Source: Janthinobacterium sp. 67 (lineage in GTDB: Bacteria; Pseudomonadota; Gammaproteobacteria; Burkholderiales; Burkholderiaceae_D). From it: 64,000 nucleotides of DNA. Under the pieces are notes generated by a model. The model ran no database searches. It was given only the letters and a program-made list of their open reading frames with translations, and had not been told where the DNA came from. Position 1 is the first letter of the stretch; each line of letters opens with the position of its first letter. A program made the position numbers and the translations under genes. Location: assembly GCF_002797895.1 (NCBI RefSeq), contig NZ_PGES01000001.1, positions 3,596,001 to 3,660,000 of the forward strand, in the 5' to 3' direction. Below, in pieces: positions 51,214-60,922 of this stretch.

Positions 51214-53418
51214 TCAAGCCTCGATGGTCAGCGTCCGGGACGGCGCGGGGGCCGCATCGGCGATCAAACGGTTCTGCTCCTCCAGCACGGCGATGAAGCT
51301 GCCCAGCGAAATGGGCCGGTGGTACAGATAACCCTGCATCGTGGTGCAACCCTTGTCCTGCAGGTAGCGCGCCTGCCCTTCCGTCTCCACGCCCTCGGCG
51401 ATCAGGTGCAGGCCCAGGCCGCGCGCGATCGAGATGATGGCCAGGATGACAGGGTAATGCCCGTGCTCGTCGTGGATTTCCTTCACAAACGACTGGTCGA
51501 TCTTGATCGTGTGGATGGGGAAGCGGTGCAGGTACGACAGCGAGGAATAGCCGGTGCCGAAATCGTCGATGGCCACCGACACGCCCAGCTGGCACAGCGT
51601 ATTCAACTGCTCGATCGCATACTGCGGATTGCGGATGCAGATGTTTTCCGTGATCTCCACTTCGATCTTTTCCGGCGCGATGCCGTAGCGCGTCAGCGCG
51701 CCGCGCATCTTCTCGAAAAAGTCGCCCCGGTCCAGGTATTGCGGCGACAAATTGAGCGACAGGCGCACGGCTTCGCCGCCAGCCGCATCCCATTGCAGCA
51801 GGTCGCGGCACAGCGCGCCCAGCATCCAGTCCGAGATCGGCAGCATCAAGCCGTTTTCCTCGGCAAACGGCAAAAATTCGCCGGCCGTCAGCAAGCCCCG
51901 CTGCGGGTGGTTCCAGCGCATCAGGCCTTCGGCGCCAACGATGCGGCCCGTCATCACGTCCACCTGCGGCTGGTAATACATCTCCAACTGGTTCAGCTCC
52001 AGCGCCTTGCGCAAGCTTTGCTCGAGCGCGATCTTCTGGTGCGACACGTCGAGCATGGACTCGTGATAAAAACTGTGGCCGTTCTTGCCCAGCGCCTTGA
52101 CCTGGTACATGGCGATGTCGGCGTGGCGCAGCAGCTCGTCGATGGTCTCGCCGTCGCCCGGATAGATGGCGATGCCGATCGAGGCCGAGATATGCACCTG
52201 ATTGCCATCGAGGTCGAAGGGCTGGTGCAGGCATTCGAGGAATTTGTCGGCGATCAGGCGCGCATCCTGGCGGTCGCGCAGTTCCGGCAGCACGATGGTA
52301 AATTCATCGCCGCCCTGGCGCGCCAGGGTATCGCCGCGGCGCAGACAATCCTTCAGGCGCAGCGCCACCTGCTGCAGCAATTCGTCGCCCTTCACGTGGC
52401 CCAGGGTATCGTTGACCAGTTTGAAGCGATCGAGGTCGATGAACATCACGGCCAGCTCCGTCAGCTTGCGCCGCGCCTGGATCACGGCCAGCCCCAGGCG
52501 GTCCTTGAACAGCATGCGGTTCGGCAGGTCCGTCAGGATGTCGTGGTAGGCCTGGTAGGAGATGACTTCCTCGGCGCGTTTGCGGTCGGTGATGTCGCGC
52601 GCCACGCCGTAGGTGCCAAAATATTCCTGCTTTTTCGCTTCCTGATCGTGGCTGTGCATGCCGATCGAATTGAGCGGAATCGTCATCAAGGTGTTGTTGA
52701 AGGTGCGGTCGCTGCCGCTGCCGCTATGGCACTTCAGACGCAGCTCCACATTGCGCGAGGCGCGCTCGTCGAGGCGGCGCTCATTGAAGGCATAGCGCGC
52801 CCGCTCCTGGTCTTCATCGTGCACGAGGATGGAGTAATGGCTGCCGATCAGCTCTTCGCGGCTAAAGCCCAGCAACTGGTGCACCCTGTCGTTGATGAAG
52901 GTGATGCGGCCTTCGTGGTTCAGGGTATAGATGATGTCGGGCGAGCTGTCGACCAGGTAGCGGTACATCTTTTCCGAGTTTTCCAGCTGCAGCGCGATGC
53001 GCTCGTTTTCCAGCGCCAGCTTGCGCTTTTGCAGCGCGTTCTCCACCGTCTTGAGCAGCTCCTCGCGGCTGTAGGGCTTGCGCAGATAATCGTAGGCGCC
53101 GCGCTTCAGGGCGCCGATGGCCGCCTCGATGCCGACGTCCCCGCTCATGACGATCACGTCGCCCTCGATGCCGCGCCGGTTGATGTGGTCCATGATTTCA
53201 TGGCCGCTCATGTCGGGCAGGCGCAGATCGAGCAGGATCAGGTCGAAGCGCAGTTTCGACAACTGCGCCAGCGCCTCGCTGCCGCAGGTGGCCGTGTACA
53301 GCTGGTAGCCGCGGTCTTTCAGCAATTCGTGGAGGGAGGCGAGCAGGCGGGGCTCGTCGTCGACCAGCAGGATGCGCGGGCTGTTTTCCAGGTCAAATGG
53401 AATGGCGGAGGAGTTCAT
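51214..53418 (-). CDS. REC-PAS-GGDEF-EAL response regulator
   Basis: A 734-residue protein. Receiver domain at about 15-130 (ILLVDDEPRLL; the phospho-acceptor in LILLDLRLPDMSG), PAS at about 145-270, GGDEF at about 300-460 with an intact GGDEF signature near residue 368, and EAL at about 470-730 with the EGL variant (AEGLMRW) near residue 497, which retains ExLxR. Both synthesis and hydrolysis of cyclic di-GMP are possible. The adjacent histidine kinase gene is the likely phosphodonor. Confidence 0.94.
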   Translation of the reverse strand: MNSSAIPFDLENSPRILLVDDEPRLLASLHELLKDRGYQLYTATCGSEALAQLSKLRFDLILLDLRLPDMSGHEIMDHINRRGIEGDVIVMSGDVGIEAAIGALKRGAYDYLRKPYSREELLKTVENALQKRKLALENERIALQLENSEKMYRYLVDSSPDIIYTLNHEGRITFINDRVHQLLGFSREELIGSHYSILVHDEDQERARYAFNERRLDERASRNVELRLKCHSGSGSDRTFNNTLMTIPLNSIGMHSHDQEAKKQEYFGTYGVARDITDRKRAEEVISYQAYHDILTDLPNRMLFKDRLGLAVIQARRKLTELAVMFIDLDRFKLVNDTLGHVKGDELLQQVALRLKDCLRRGDTLARQGGDEFTIVLPELRDRQDARLIADKFLECLHQPFDLDGNQVHISASIGIAIYPGDGETIDELLRHADIAMYQVKALGKNGHSFYHESMLDVSHQKIALEQSLRKALELNQLEMYYQPQVDVMTGRIVGAEGLMRWNHPQRGLLTAGEFLPFAEENGLMLPISDWMLGALCRDLLQWDAAGGEAVRLSLNLSPQYLDRGDFFEKMRGALTRYGIAPEKIEVEITENICIRNPQYAIEQLNTLCQLGVSVAIDDFGTGYSSLSYLHRFPIHTIKIDQSFVKEIHDEHGHYPVILAIISIARGLGLHLIAEGVETEGQARYLQDKGCTTMQGYLYHRPISLGSFIAVLEEQNRLIADAAPAPSRTLTIEA

Positions 53419-53423
53419 GGGCG

Positions 53424-55598
53424 TTACGAGGACAAGGCGGTATTGCCGGGCGCGGGCAACGCGGCCGCGGCGCTCGCCGGCATGGGGATGGGCAGTAAAA
53501 TTTCAAACGAGGTGCCGGACTTGCTGCTGCGGCAGCCGATCACGCCATGCAGGCGCGTGACCAGGTCGTGCACGATGGACAAGCCCAGGCCGTGATGCGC
53601 GCCGTCCTTGCTGCTGCGCACAGGCGAGAACAGATTGGCCAGCACTTCCGGCGCCAGACCGGCGCCATTGTCGCTGACGCACAGTTCCAGGTACAGGCGG
53701 CGGTCGCGGTTGACGTGGCCACGGTTCGCCACTTCGATGCGTCCGCCATCGGGCAAGGCTTCGACGGCGTTTTTCAGCAGGTTGAGCAGGATTTGCTTGA
53801 GCATGTCGGCATCGGCCTCCACCTCGCATGGCGCGTCCTGCATGCGCGTGACCACCTCGATCTTCGGCGGCAGGAAGTCGGTGGCGCGGAACAGGCGCAG
53901 CACGTCGTCGACGACGCGCGCGCAATCGGTCACGCCACTGGCCGCTGCCGGCTGCAGATCGGCCAGGCCGCCGATCAGCTGGCCGACCCTGTCGATTTCC
54001 TCATTGAGGATCGCCATTTCGCCCGACACCGGCTCCTGCTTCTCCAGCTTGTGATCGAGCACGCTCAAATAGTTCTTGATGATGGACAGCGGGTTGTTCA
54101 CTTCATGCACGACGCGGCGCGACGCGGCGCGGTATTCCTCGGCCACGTGATCGAGCTGGCGCCGCGCCAGGCCGCGCGCGCTGATGGCCGTTTCCAGCGC
54201 CGTGGCGGCCTGGTTGGCATACGCGCGCAAAAAACCTTCGCGCTTCTGGCAAGCAGGAATCTGCCACGCCGCCACGCCGCCAATCAGCACGCCCAGGCTG
54301 CGCTGGCCCGCCACGAGCGGCACGCAGACCAGGCTGTCGGTACCGAGTATGCGGAACAGCTGCTCCTCGACGATGCCCAGCGCCGGCATGTCGCGTTTCA
54401 GGAACGCCAGCTTGCACTCGATCGCCGATGCGGCCAGGAGTCCCCCCTTGGCCAGCGGGATCGAGAAGCCGGCCAGGCGCTGCTGATGCTCGCCCGCCGC
54501 CACGCCGACGAGCGCATGGCCGGTCGGGTTTTGCAGCAGGATGACGGCGGTGTCGAAATCGAACAGGATGCGCGCCGAGCGCGTGATGGCTTCGAGCAGG
54601 CTGCTCTCGCCCTGCTGCCGGGCGAAGGTCTGCCCCACTTCGGACACCAGCACCATATTGCGCACTTCGTCGGACAGGCGCCGCTGCACCGGATCGACGG
54701 CTGGCGGCGCATACGCGGGCGGCGTGGCGATCTCGTCCGCGCCGGCAAGGTCGATGCCCAGGTGCTGCGCGGCCTGTTCCACCTGGCGCGCGACGCTGCC
54801 GGCCAGGTCGTGCAATGCCTCGACGTCCAGCGCGCACAGGCTTGCCGCCTGCGTGATGGACTCGGCCTCGTCCGCATCGTCGGCATGGCAGCACAACAGG
54901 TGCGCCAGGCGTACGATGCGGATCAGGGGATGGCTCGCTTCCAGGCGCGCCAGCGGTTCATGGTGATACAGCACGCTGTCGGCCAGGAAGGAATCGAGAT
55001 GCCAGCGCTCGATCAGCCAGGCACCCGCTTCGGCATGCGTGATCTGCAAGGTGCGCTGCTCCACCGCGCACAGGGCGGCATCGTCGCGCGCCGTGAAATT
55101 GAACGCGTATTCCTTCGGCGCCGTGGCCAGCAAGGCCAGTCGGCCCACGTTGTGCAGCAATCCCGCCAGATAGGCTTCCTCGACGTGCGGATAGGCCATG
55201 GCCTTGGCCAGCGCGCGCGCCATGACGGCGGCCGACAGCGAACTTTTCCAGAAAGCGCGCAAATCCGTGCTGCCGGAATGGGGAAAGCTGTTAAAGGTCT
55301 GGAACACGGATTCGCTGATGACCAGGGTCTTGATCATGTCCGTACCGAGCGAGACGAGCGATTGCTCCAGGCTGACGACCTTGCTCTGGCGATGGTAGGC
55401 CGAGCTGTTGGCCACGCCGAGTATCTTGCTGGTCATGCCCGCATCCTTGGCGATCAGGGCGGCCAGCTCCGGCATGCCGGCATCGTCGGCCTGCAGGTGG
55501 GCGATCAGCTTGAGGAGGATCTGCGGCATGGCCGGCAGGCGGGCAATCAGCAGGCGATTGCGTATATCTTGATCAGATTGATGCATCGTATCAGGCAT
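53424..55598 (-). CDS. HDOD-GAF histidine kinase
   Basis: A 724-residue protein. N-terminal HDOD domain (about 20-220; LPAMPQILLKLIAHLQ, AYLAGLLHNVGRLALL), GAF domain (about 310-470), and a kinase core (about 485-715) with H-box RVVHEVNNPLSIIKNYL, N-box LLNLLKNAVEAL, G1 SDNGAGL and G2 HHGLGLSIV. No membrane spans, so cytosolic. It lies 5 bp upstream of the response-regulator gene. HDOD domains often sense or bind signalling partners. The autokinase residue and ATP site are intact. Confidence 0.93.
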   Translation of the reverse strand: MPDTMHQSDQDIRNRLLIARLPAMPQILLKLIAHLQADDAGMPELAALIAKDAGMTSKILGVANSSAYHRQSKVVSLEQSLVSLGTDMIKTLVISESVFQTFNSFPHSGSTDLRAFWKSSLSAAVMARALAKAMAYPHVEEAYLAGLLHNVGRLALLATAPKEYAFNFTARDDAALCAVEQRTLQITHAEAGAWLIERWHLDSFLADSVLYHHEPLARLEASHPLIRIVRLAHLLCCHADDADEAESITQAASLCALDVEALHDLAGSVARQVEQAAQHLGIDLAGADEIATPPAYAPPAVDPVQRRLSDEVRNMVLVSEVGQTFARQQGESSLLEAITRSARILFDFDTAVILLQNPTGHALVGVAAGEHQQRLAGFSIPLAKGGLLAASAIECKLAFLKRDMPALGIVEEQLFRILGTDSLVCVPLVAGQRSLGVLIGGVAAWQIPACQKREGFLRAYANQAATALETAISARGLARRQLDHVAEEYRAASRRVVHEVNNPLSIIKNYLSVLDHKLEKQEPVSGEMAILNEEIDRVGQLIGGLADLQPAAASGVTDCARVVDDVLRLFRATDFLPPKIEVVTRMQDAPCEVEADADMLKQILLNLLKNAVEALPDGGRIEVANRGHVNRDRRLYLELCVSDNGAGLAPEVLANLFSPVRSSKDGAHHGLGLSIVHDLVTRLHGVIGCRSSKSGTSFEILLPIPMPASAAAALPAPGNTALSS

Positions 55599-55789
55599 TG
55601 CCGGTTCGAAAAGGAAGAGCGCTCAGCAGCGAAGCGCGGCCACGTTCAGAGGAATCCTCCACTCCTGTAACCAAAAAATCTATTGCCTGAGAGGATGCCG
55701 GGAAAGCAGCCATCTTATCATAAGCGCCGGATATTACTTGCAATATAGAAAATTAAGTTGAAATAAATCCAGCGTTCTACAGTGGAAAC
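55599..55789. other. Operon upstream region
   Basis: A 190-bp gap before the kinase gene, holding presumably its promoter on the minus strand. I see no clear terminator or riboswitch; the sequence near 55735-55780 is AT-rich. Confidence 0.4.
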
Positions 55790-57070
55790 TTATGCCTTGA
55801 AGGAACCCAGCAAACGGTGGCGGAAGCGCCGCGATATCAGCCACAGGGCCAGCGCCAGGCCTGTAAACGCCAGCTGGCCCGACGCCAGCCACAGCACGGA
55901 GCCGGACAGCAGCGGCGAGATCACGCCGGCCACCACGGCGCCCAGCAAGGTGCTCGCAAACGACTGGCACGAGGCCACCGTGCCGCGGATATGCGGGAAC
56001 AGGTCGAGCGCCAGCAGGGTCGCGCCCGGCCCCACCAGCGACATGCCGAAGGTGTAGAAGAACAGCGGCAGCACCGACCAGGGCAACGATGGCGGCAGGA
56101 ACAAGTGATACACGACATTGACACTGGCGGCGCACAGCAGGAAGGCAAAGCCGATGCCGATCTGGCGCGCGAACGTGACCTTGCCGGCGATGCGGTTGGC
56201 CGCTGCGGCGCCCATGAAGATGCCGCTCACGCAGGGAATGAACAGCCAGGCGAATTGCGATGGTCCCAGGCCCAGCTGCTTGGGCAGCATTTCCGGCGCG
56301 GCTGTGATGAACAGGAACAGGCCCGCGAAATTGAGCGCGACGATGCCGGCCTTGATGTGGAACAGGGGCGAGCGCAGGATCTGGCCATAGCTCGACGCGA
56401 GAAAACGGGGATTGAACGGCTGGCGTTTGGCCAACGGCAGGGTTTCGGGCAGGCGCCAGTAGCAGAACGCCAGCAGCACCACCGTGTAAAAGGCGAGGAA
56501 CAGGAAGATCGAGCGCCAGTCGAACCAGATGACGATCCAGCCGCCGAGAATCGGCGCCACGGCCGGCGCGATGGAAAAGATCATCGTCACCAGCGACAGC
56601 AGCCGCGCCGCCGCCGCATCGGCATACAGGTCGCGGATGATGGCGCGGCTGATCACCACGCCGGCGCCGGCCGACACGCCCTGCATGATGCGGAAGAACC
56701 ACAGATAGTGCACCGTGTGCGCCGAAGCGCAACCGAGCGAGCCGATGGCAAACATCAGCAGCGACACGAGAATGACGTTGCGCCGGCCGAAAGTATCCGA
56801 AATCGCGCCATGCCATAGCACCATGCCGGCAAAGGCCAGCATGTAGAACGTCAGCGACTGCTGCACTTCCAGCGGCGAGGCCTGCAGCGAACCCTGGATC
56901 GCGCCAAACGCGGGCAGATACGTATCGATCGACAAAGGGCCCAGCATCGACAGCCCGGCCAGCATCATCGCCAGCGCACCGCGGCTCAGCGGCGCCATAT
57001 GGCTCGGCGTGGGAGGCGGAACGGGGGTGACCGGGTCTGGCGGCACATCGGCCGGAGGGGTGGGAAACAT
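55790..57070 (-). CDS. Bcr/CflA-family multidrug exporter
   Basis: A 426-residue MFS protein with about 12 spans. The family signatures are PLSIDTYLPAF in the first span, ISDTFGRRNVILVS in the loop and RIMQGVSAGAGVVISRAIIRDL in span 4-5. The N-terminal 24 residues are rich in proline and precede the usual start; a methionine at residue 25 could be the true start. Proton-driven export of small drugs is typical. It lies downstream of the rRNA methyltransferase gene with a perfect hairpin between them. Confidence 0.92.
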   Translation of the reverse strand: MFPTPPADVPPDPVTPVPPPTPSHMAPLSRGALAMMLAGLSMLGPLSIDTYLPAFGAIQGSLQASPLEVQQSLTFYMLAFAGMVLWHGAISDTFGRRNVILVSLLMFAIGSLGCASAHTVHYLWFFRIMQGVSAGAGVVISRAIIRDLYADAAAARLLSLVTMIFSIAPAVAPILGGWIVIWFDWRSIFLFLAFYTVVLLAFCYWRLPETLPLAKRQPFNPRFLASSYGQILRSPLFHIKAGIVALNFAGLFLFITAAPEMLPKQLGLGPSQFAWLFIPCVSGIFMGAAAANRIAGKVTFARQIGIGFAFLLCAASVNVVYHLFLPPSLPWSVLPLFFYTFGMSLVGPGATLLALDLFPHIRGTVASCQSFASTLLGAVVAGVISPLLSGSVLWLASGQLAFTGLALALWLISRRFRHRLLGSFKA

Positions 57071-57085
57071 GGCGGATCCAAGGTG

Positions 57086-57113
57086 GCGCGCGGACCTGCA
57101 TTGGTCCGCGCGC
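57086..57113. repeat. Perfect 11-bp stem-loop between rlmL-like and bcr-like genes
   Basis: GCGCGCGGACC-TGCATT-GGTCCGCGCGC is an exact inverted repeat with a six-base loop. No T-tract follows in either direction. It starts 16 bp from the bcr-like start, so it could influence translation or transcription of that gene. Confidence 0.55.
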
Positions 57114-57144
57114 GGGGTTACTGCGGGTGTCTTGCGGTGAACGC

Positions 57145-58350
57145 TTACTGCTGTGGTTTCGGCTTCGCCTCTTCACGGCGGTTGTAACCTGCGACCATAT
57201 CAAAGCGGAACAGACGGCATTCCAGCGCGCCGTTGAAGAATGGCGTCTTGCGCGCTTCCTTCAAACGCAGCAGCTTGGGCAAGCCCAGGTCGGCCGTAAA
57301 CAGGAACACGGTCCAGCCGGCGAAACGCTGCTTCAGGGTCGTGCCCATGGCCGAATAGAAGGACGTCGACAGTTCGTCTTCCGGAATGGTGCTGTCGCCG
57401 CGCACGCCGATACGTTCACCGTACGGCGGATTGGTCAGCATGATGCCCGGCACGTCGCTTGGCGGCTTGACTTCCTGCGCTTCGATCTGTTTCAGGGGCA
57501 CGTCGAAACGCACGCCGGCGCAGCGCAGGTTGTGGCGCGTCATGGCCACCATGTCGCCCGAGATATCGCTGCCGAAAATCGTCGGTTCGGCCGGCAATGG
57601 ATTGACCTTGATGGCGTTTTTCATGGCATTCCACGGCGCCGGGTCGAAGTCGTGGAAGTTTTCAAACGCAAACTGGCGCGACGCGCCCGGTGGAATCCCC
57701 TGCAGCATCTGCGCCGCTTCGGCCAGGATGGTGCCGGAACCGCACATCGGGTCGAACAGCACCATGCCGGGCTTCCAGCCCGACACGCGCAACAGGCCGG
57801 CGGCCAGGTTTTCGCGCAGCGGCGCGTCGCCCGTCTCTTCGCGCCAGCCGCGCTTGAACAGGGCTTCGCCCGAGGTGTCGAGGTAGACGGTGAACGTATG
57901 CGCATCGAGGAAGCCGACGATGCGCATGTCCGGCGTCTTGGTATTGACCGATGGACGCTCGTTGAACTGGTCGCGGAAACGGTCGCAGATCGCATCCTTG
58001 ATTTTCAATGTCGTGAATTCCAGGCTGCGCAGCGGCGATTTGACGGCCGTGACGTCGACGCGGATCGTGTGGTGCACGCCGAACCAGTCTTCCCAGGATT
58101 GCGCCAGGGTCAGGTCATAAATATCGTTTTCCGTCTTGTAGCCGGAATGGGCCATGCGCATCAGCACGCGCGAAGCGATGCGCGAATGCAGGTTGATGCG
58201 GTAGGAGTCCAGCAGGTCGCCCGAGCAATGCACGCCGCCCGGCACCTGGTTGTGGACCTTCATGGTCGCACTATCCTGGGCGATCTCGCCCAGTTCCTCG
58301 GCCAGCGCCGCTTCCATGCCGCGCGGGCATGGGCAAAAATATGAAGCCAT
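57145..58350 (-). CDS. THUMP-domain rRNA guanine-N2 methyltransferase (RlmL-like)
   Basis: A 401-residue class I methyltransferase. An N-terminal ferredoxin-like/THUMP region (about 1-160; YFCPCPRGMEAALAEELG) is followed by the catalytic part (FDPMCGSGTILAEAA as motif I; the target motif LTNPPYGERIG). It corresponds to the RlmL half of E. coli RlmKL, which makes m2G2445 in 23S rRNA; the RlmK half is absent. Assignment to this guanine is by family. Confidence 0.9.
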   Translation of the reverse strand: MASYFCPCPRGMEAALAEELGEIAQDSATMKVHNQVPGGVHCSGDLLDSYRINLHSRIASRVLMRMAHSGYKTENDIYDLTLAQSWEDWFGVHHTIRVDVTAVKSPLRSLEFTTLKIKDAICDRFRDQFNERPSVNTKTPDMRIVGFLDAHTFTVYLDTSGEALFKRGWREETGDAPLRENLAAGLLRVSGWKPGMVLFDPMCGSGTILAEAAQMLQGIPPGASRQFAFENFHDFDPAPWNAMKNAIKVNPLPAEPTIFGSDISGDMVAMTRHNLRCAGVRFDVPLKQIEAQEVKPPSDVPGIMLTNPPYGERIGVRGDSTIPEDELSTSFYSAMGTTLKQRFAGWTVFLFTADLGLPKLLRLKEARKTPFFNGALECRLFRFDMVAGYNRREEAKPKPQQ

Positions 58351-58402
58351 GGTGTACCTTTTATCCGTTGAAAAACAATTAACTAAAAATCCTGCATATC
58401 AC

Positions 58403-58490
58403 GTAGGTCGGCTTAGCCCGCCAGGGCGTAAGCCGACGTGGCCGCTGACTGAGCTTGTCGGATTACGCGCGGGGCGCTAATCCGACCTAC
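58403..58490. repeat. REP-like palindrome pair (BIME-like)
   Basis: GTAGGTCGGCTTAG..CTAAGCCGAC-like half and TGTCGGATTACGCG..GCTAATCCGACCTAC form two hairpins in head-to-head arrangement with matching ends GTAGGTCGG/CCGACCTAC. This is the usual form of intergenic REP elements spread by RAYT transposases in proteobacteria. It lies between two co-directional genes. Confidence 0.75.
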
Positions 58491-58499
58491 ATCCTCTAT

Positions 58500-59117
58500 C
58501 TATTTTGCGTCCAGCGCGCGCTCGACGAAATCGAGGCGGTCCTGGCCCCAGTAGCCTTCGCCATCGACGATGTACCACGGCGAGCCGAAGACGGATGCGG
58601 CGGTGGCCGCTTCCGTATTGGCGTCGTATTCCGCCTGCACGCTGGCCGTTTCCGACGTTTTCAGCAACTGGCGGCCATCGAAACCCGCGTCAACGGCGAT
58701 CTGCACCAGGGTCTCTTCGTCACCGATGTTGCGCTCTTCGGCCCACAGGCCGCGCATGATGGCGTGCGCCAGGTTCAGCGATGCTTCCACGCCGTGCGCC
58801 AGGCGCGTGGCGATGATCAGCTTGGCCGACGCTTCCGGCGACACGGGGAAAAACTTCGGCTGCAGGGTCAATGGCACTTGCAGAAAGGCCGACCAGCGCG
58901 CCAGTTCGGCCAGGCGGTAGGCCTGGCGCTGCGGCGCGCGCTTGGCCAGCGGCAGGCCGCCCGAGACGCTGAAGACCTTGCCCAGGTCGAAGGGACGTAC
59001 GTCGATCTGGGCGCCCGTCTTCGCGGCGATGGCCATCAGGCGCGCGTGGCCCAGATAGGTCCATGGCGAGTGGGGGGCGAAGAAATACTGCACGACTTTG
59101 TTCTGGCTTGCACTCAT
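58500..59117 (-). CDS. DsbA-family 2-hydroxychromene-2-carboxylate isomerase-like protein
   Basis: A 205-residue thioredoxin-fold protein of the HCCA isomerase/kappa-GST family. N-terminal YFFAPHSPWTYLGHARL and C-terminal VFGSPWYIVDGEGYWGQDRLDFVERAL are the family signatures. The substrate in this organism is unknown; NahD-like activity on naphthalene metabolites is the founding example but not implied. No redox CxxC is present. Confidence 0.9.
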   Translation of the reverse strand: MSASQNKVVQYFFAPHSPWTYLGHARLMAIAAKTGAQIDVRPFDLGKVFSVSGGLPLAKRAPQRQAYRLAELARWSAFLQVPLTLQPKFFPVSPEASAKLIIATRLAHGVEASLNLAHAIMRGLWAEERNIGDEETLVQIAVDAGFDGRQLLKTSETASVQAEYDANTEAATAASVFGSPWYIVDGEGYWGQDRLDFVERALDAK

Positions 59118-59127
59118 CTCGACTCCC

Positions 59128-59565
59128 TTAGAAAGGCTTGACCACGACCAGCACGACGACGGCCAGCAGCATCACCACCGGCACCTCGTTAAACCAGCGG
59201 AACCAGGTGTGGCTGCGCTTGTTGAGACCTTTTTCAAACTTGCGCAGGATGGAGCCGCAGGCGTGGTGATAGCCGAGCAGCAGCACCACGAACGTCAGCT
59301 TGGCATGCATCCAGCCCGGCATCTTCATGCGGCCTTCGCCCCCGCCATACAGCATCCACATCAGGGCCAGCCCCAGCACCATTGCCGGCAGCGCCAGCAG
59401 CGACATGAAGCGGTACAGCTTGCGCGCCATCAGCAGCAAACGCTCGGTGGCGACCGTCTCCGTCTCCATCGCCAGGTTCACGAAGATGCGCGGCAAATAA
59501 AACAGGCCGGCGAACCAGGACATGACGAAGATGATGTGGAAGGCTTTGGTCCAGAGAAAGAGCAT
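59128..59565 (-). CDS. hemJ: HemJ/CopD-family membrane protein (protoporphyrinogen oxidase-like)
   Basis: A 145-residue protein with four or five spans. The HemJ pattern includes FHIIFVMSWFAGLFYLPRIFVN, KLYRFMSLLALPAMVLG, WMHAKLTFVVLLLGYHHACG and a tail with WFNEVPVVMLLAVVVLVVVKPF (split). HemJ oxidises protoporphyrinogen IX in haem synthesis in bacteria lacking HemG/HemY. Conserved His and Lys are visible (HIIF, AKLTF). Its neighbour HCCA-like gene starts 11 bp downstream. Confidence 0.9.
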   Translation of the reverse strand: MLFLWTKAFHIIFVMSWFAGLFYLPRIFVNLAMETETVATERLLLMARKLYRFMSLLALPAMVLGLALMWMLYGGGEGRMKMPGWMHAKLTFVVLLLGYHHACGSILRKFEKGLNKRSHTWFRWFNEVPVVMLLAVVVLVVVKPF

Positions 59566-59633
59566 GGGGTTCCCAGTGTCGGAGGTGGAGAGTAACAGAG
59601 CGCGGGCCGCCTTGTGGGCCGCCCGCGAGAAGA

Positions 59634-60917
59634 CTACTTGCGGACTTCGCCGTGGCCAAAGACCACGTATTTGAGCGAGGTCAGGCCTTCCAGTCCCACG
59701 GGGCCGCGCGCGTGCAGCTTGTCGTTAGAGATGCCGATCTCGGCGCCCAGGCCATATTCGAAACCGTCGGCGAAACGCGTCGACGCGTTCACCATCACCG
59801 AGGCGGAATCGACTTCGCGCAGGAAGCGCAGCGCATCGCTGTAGTCTTCCGTGATGATCGATTCCGTGTGCTTCGATGAATACCGGTTGATGTGGTCCAT
59901 CGCTTCGTCGATGCCGTCGACGACCTTCACCGACAGGATGGCCGCCAGGTATTCGGTGGACCAGTCTTCCTCGGTGGCGGGCACCAGGTGCGGATATGCG
60001 GCGGCGGCCAGGATCGCATGGCTTTCCGGATCGGCGCGCAGTTCAACCTGCTTGGTCAGGTACAGTTCGGCCAGTTGCGGCAGCACGGTGGCGGCGATGG
60101 CGCGCGACACCAGCAGGGTTTCCATGGTGTTGCAGGTGCCGTAGCGGTGGCACTTCGCATTGAAGCCGATATCGATCGCCTTCCTGATGTCGGCCTTGGC
60201 GTCGATGTAGACGTGGCAGATGCCGTCGAGGTGCTTGATCATCGGCACGGTGGCCTCGTTCATCAGGCGCGCGATCAGGCCCTTGCCACCGCGCGGCACG
60301 ATGACGTCCACGTACTGCGGCATGGTAATCAGGGCGCCGACGGCGGCGCGGTCGGTGGTGTCGATGACTTGCACGGCATCGGCCGGCAGGCCGGCTCCCA
60401 GCAAGCCTTCGGCCACCAGCTTGGCCAGCGCGCGGTTGCAGTGTATCGCTTCCGAACCGCCGCGCAAGATCGTCGCATTGCCGCTCTTGATGCACAGGCC
60501 GGCCGCATCCACCGTCACGTTCGGACGCGCTTCATAAATGATGCCGATGACGCCCAGCGGCACGCGCATCTGGCCCACCTGGATGCCCGTCGGGCGGAAT
60601 TTCATGTTCGAGATCTCGCCGATCGGATCGGCCAGCGAGACGATCTGCGTCAAGCCTTCGACCATGGTGGCGATGGCGGCGTCGGACAGGGTCAGGCGAT
60701 CGAGCATGGCCGGCGCCAGGCCGGCGGCAGCGGCCGCATCGAGGTCGCGCTGGTTGGCCGCGCGCAGCAGGTCCGCATCGCGCACGATGGCGGCCGCGAT
60801 CAGGCTCAGGGCGCGGTTGCGCGTGGCGCTGTCGGCACGCGCCATGGCGCGCGAAGCGGCGCGCGCGCGCGTGCCCACGTCCTGCATATATTCTGTGATG
60901 TCCATGCTCGTATCCAT
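59634..60917 (-). CDS. proA: Glutamate-5-semialdehyde dehydrogenase ProA
   Basis: A 427-residue NADPH-dependent enzyme reducing glutamyl-5-phosphate in proline synthesis. Aldehyde dehydrogenase features are seen: [27 protein letters not shown] (split), [16 protein letters not shown] and the catalytic cysteine region [11 protein letters not shown]. The start at 60917 ([11 protein letters not shown]) has GAGG upstream and begins 6 bp after the holA stop; the frame further upstream overlaps holA. Confidence 0.96.
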   Translation of the reverse strand: MDTSMDITEYMQDVGTRARAASRAMARADSATRNRALSLIAAAIVRDADLLRAANQRDLDAAAAAGLAPAMLDRLTLSDAAIATMVEGLTQIVSLADPIGEISNMKFRPTGIQVGQMRVPLGVIGIIYEARPNVTVDAAGLCIKSGNATILRGGSEAIHCNRALAKLVAEGLLGAGLPADAVQVIDTTDRAAVGALITMPQYVDVIVPRGGKGLIARLMNEATVPMIKHLDGICHVYIDAKADIRKAIDIGFNAKCHRYGTCNTMETLLVSRAIAATVLPQLAELYLTKQVELRADPESHAILAAAAYPHLVPATEEDWSTEYLAAILSVKVVDGIDEAMDHINRYSSKHTESIITEDYSDALRFLREVDSASVMVNASTRFADGFEYGLGAEIGISNDKLHARGPVGLEGLTSLKYVVFGHGEVRK

Positions 60918-60922
60918 AAAAG

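Noticed and set aside
51212..52234. Long N-terminal extension of the Sel1 protein
   Set aside because: The extension runs inside the GGDEF-EAL gene in another frame, and the Sel1 repeats begin only after the GTG at 51211.
55599..55735. Possible riboswitch upstream of the HDOD kinase
   Set aside because: I could not match c-di-GMP, glycine or other known aptamer cores on either strand.
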